A DNA stretch of 8,061 nucleotides. Source: Psychroflexus sp. (GTDB lineage Bacteria > Bacteroidota > Bacteroidia > Flavobacteriales > Flavobacteriaceae). The stretch is taken from assembly GCA_003565575.1 (NCBI GenBank), contig PXBV01000116.1, positions 1 through 8,061 of the forward strand. Reading direction: 5' to 3'. Below the pieces are notes generated by a model. It did no database searches. It had not been told where the DNA came from and was given only the letters and a program-made list of their open reading frames with translations. The stretch's first letter is position 1. Each line of letters starts with the position of its first letter. Shown here piece after piece: positions 7,758 to 8,061 of this stretch. The position numbers and the translations under genes are program-made.

Positions 7758-7953
7758 GTGGCTAACAATGTATATAAAAAATAGGGCGGAAAGTGCTTAA
7801 ACAAAGGCTTGTATTTATTTGCAAAGTCCGCCACATTTTTAATTTATATTTTAGAAAAAAGATAAAAATAAAATGAAAAATATGGCTCAGTATAAATCCG
7901 AAAGTAAGTGCTTATCAACTGCCCTACTTTTCATATACTAGACCGTTATACAC
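7758..7953. repeat. attC-like imperfect palindrome, right flank (complete)
   Basis: The order is GTGGCTAAC (7758-7766, R''-like), spacer AAT, left arm GTATATAAAAAATAGGGCGG (7770-7789), a 129-base central part, right arm CTGCCCTACTTTTCATATAC (7919-7938), a 6-base spacer, then the core GTTATACAC (7945-7953). The arms pair at 17 of 20 positions plus one G/T wobble. The two A/C mismatches (A7776 with C7932, A7781 with C7927) sit at the same stem positions as in the left-flank palindrome. The unequal spacers (3 and 6) would form an asymmetric internal loop, as in folded attC sites. At about 195 bases the site is long for attC. The central part has a rival hairpin, GGCGGA (7785-7790) with TCCGCC (7827-7832), and a direct repeat AAGTGCTTA (7791-7799, 7906-7914). 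Confidence 0.62.
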
Positions 7954-7999
7954 AAATTAAAAAATCTAAATTCTGGCGAATTTGGAGCTTTTTTAATTT
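7954..7999. terminator. Long A/T-rich hairpin, possible bidirectional terminator
   Basis: AAATTAAAAAA (7954-7964) pairs perfectly with TTTTTTAATTT (7989-7999), and TCTAAATTC (7965-7973) pairs with GAATTTGGA (7978-7986) through one T/G wobble. This leaves a TGGC loop and a two-base GC bulge at 7987-7988. The stem is therefore about 20 pairs. The inner hairpin followed closely by six Ts (7989-7994) fits an intrinsic terminator on the plus strand, and the A-run on the left gives the same property on the minus strand. It starts right after the outer core of the right palindrome, so it belongs to whatever follows rather than to the R-M segment. No gene is seen from here to the end of the window. 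Confidence 0.4.
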
Positions 8000-8061
8000 T
8001 TAAGGAATTTTGTGTTTAAAAGTGAGTCGCTCAGCCGACAAATTTTGGGCTTACTTTCAAC

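Larger units (their letters stand above)
119..7945. mobile_element. Putative giant integron-like gene cassette carrying the whole type I R-M operon
   Basis: The segment lies between two attC-like palindromes in the same orientation. In integrons, recombination falls after the G of GTT, so a cassette runs from TTRRRY to the G of the next core. In the excised circle the cassette's own R'' box pairs with the R' box made from its own 5' end. Here the 5' end supplies GTTAGCCAC (118-126), and the box opening the right-hand site is GTGGCTAAC (7758-7766), a perfect 9-base complement. The outer core of the right-hand site is different (GTTATACAC, 7945-7953), as expected if it belongs to the next cassette. 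The genes all read toward the right-hand site, which is the usual cassette orientation. Against this, about 7.8 kb and five genes is very large for a cassette, and no integrase is present. It could instead be another element that uses similar hairpins. Confidence 0.45.

Noticed and set aside
118..7766. The 9-base inverted repeat at both ends read as transposon terminal inverted repeats.
   Set aside because: There is no transposase, no clear target duplication can be seen, and the surrounding stems and unequal spacers fit folded recombination sites better than simple terminal repeats.
7873..7941. A 22-codon plus-strand reading frame inside the right palindrome, ATG at 7873 and TAG at 7939-7941.
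   Set aside because: It is very short, has no convincing ribosome site, and its 3' half is constrained by the palindrome arm, so an open frame by chance is likely.

Overview
The window is an intact type I restriction-modification operon from an A+T-rich member of the Bacteroidota, probably a Flavobacteriia- or Cytophaga-like organism. That placement rests on base composition, the lack of strong Shine-Dalgarno sites, A-rich start contexts and the overall look of the proteins. It is an inference, not a match to a named genome.

Layout. Positions 1-126 hold a structured palindrome that ends in the core GTTAGCCAC. Positions 127-295 are a non-coding leader with an inverted repeat and a pair of direct repeats. 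Five same-strand genes follow with almost no space between them: a small XRE-type regulator (296-502), the methyltransferase subunit HsdM (495-2294), the specificity subunit HsdS (2294-3619), a 333-residue protein that resembles proteasome-type or HslV-type Ntn hydrolases (3622-4623), and the endonuclease/translocase subunit HsdR (4629-7646). After the operon come about 110 bases with three GCCAACGCT repeats, then a second structured palindrome (7758-7953), then a long A/T-rich hairpin (7954-7999). No gene is seen from 7954 to the end of the window.

How the genes work together. HsdM and HsdS form the modification enzyme, and HsdM, HsdS and HsdR form the restriction complex. The XRE protein is probably the transcriptional controller. 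The Ntn-hydrolase-like protein is the unexpected component. It has Thr directly after the initiator Met, and Asp and Lys near the places expected for a proteasome-type active site. It lies between hsdS and hsdR, so a proteolytic control or effector role is possible but unproven.

The other strong signal is in the flanks. The two palindromes share one architecture: GTATAT-starting stems, the same two A/C mismatches, and covarying paired bases elsewhere. The 9-base core at the end of the first (118-126) is exactly complementary to the 9 bases that open the second (7758-7766). This is the relation expected between the two ends of an integron gene cassette, whose own attC site is completed by its own 5' end. 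On that reading the whole operon is a single cassette of roughly 7.8 kb (119-7945), far larger than usual cassettes. No integrase is in the window, so the cassette interpretation remains an inference from structure.
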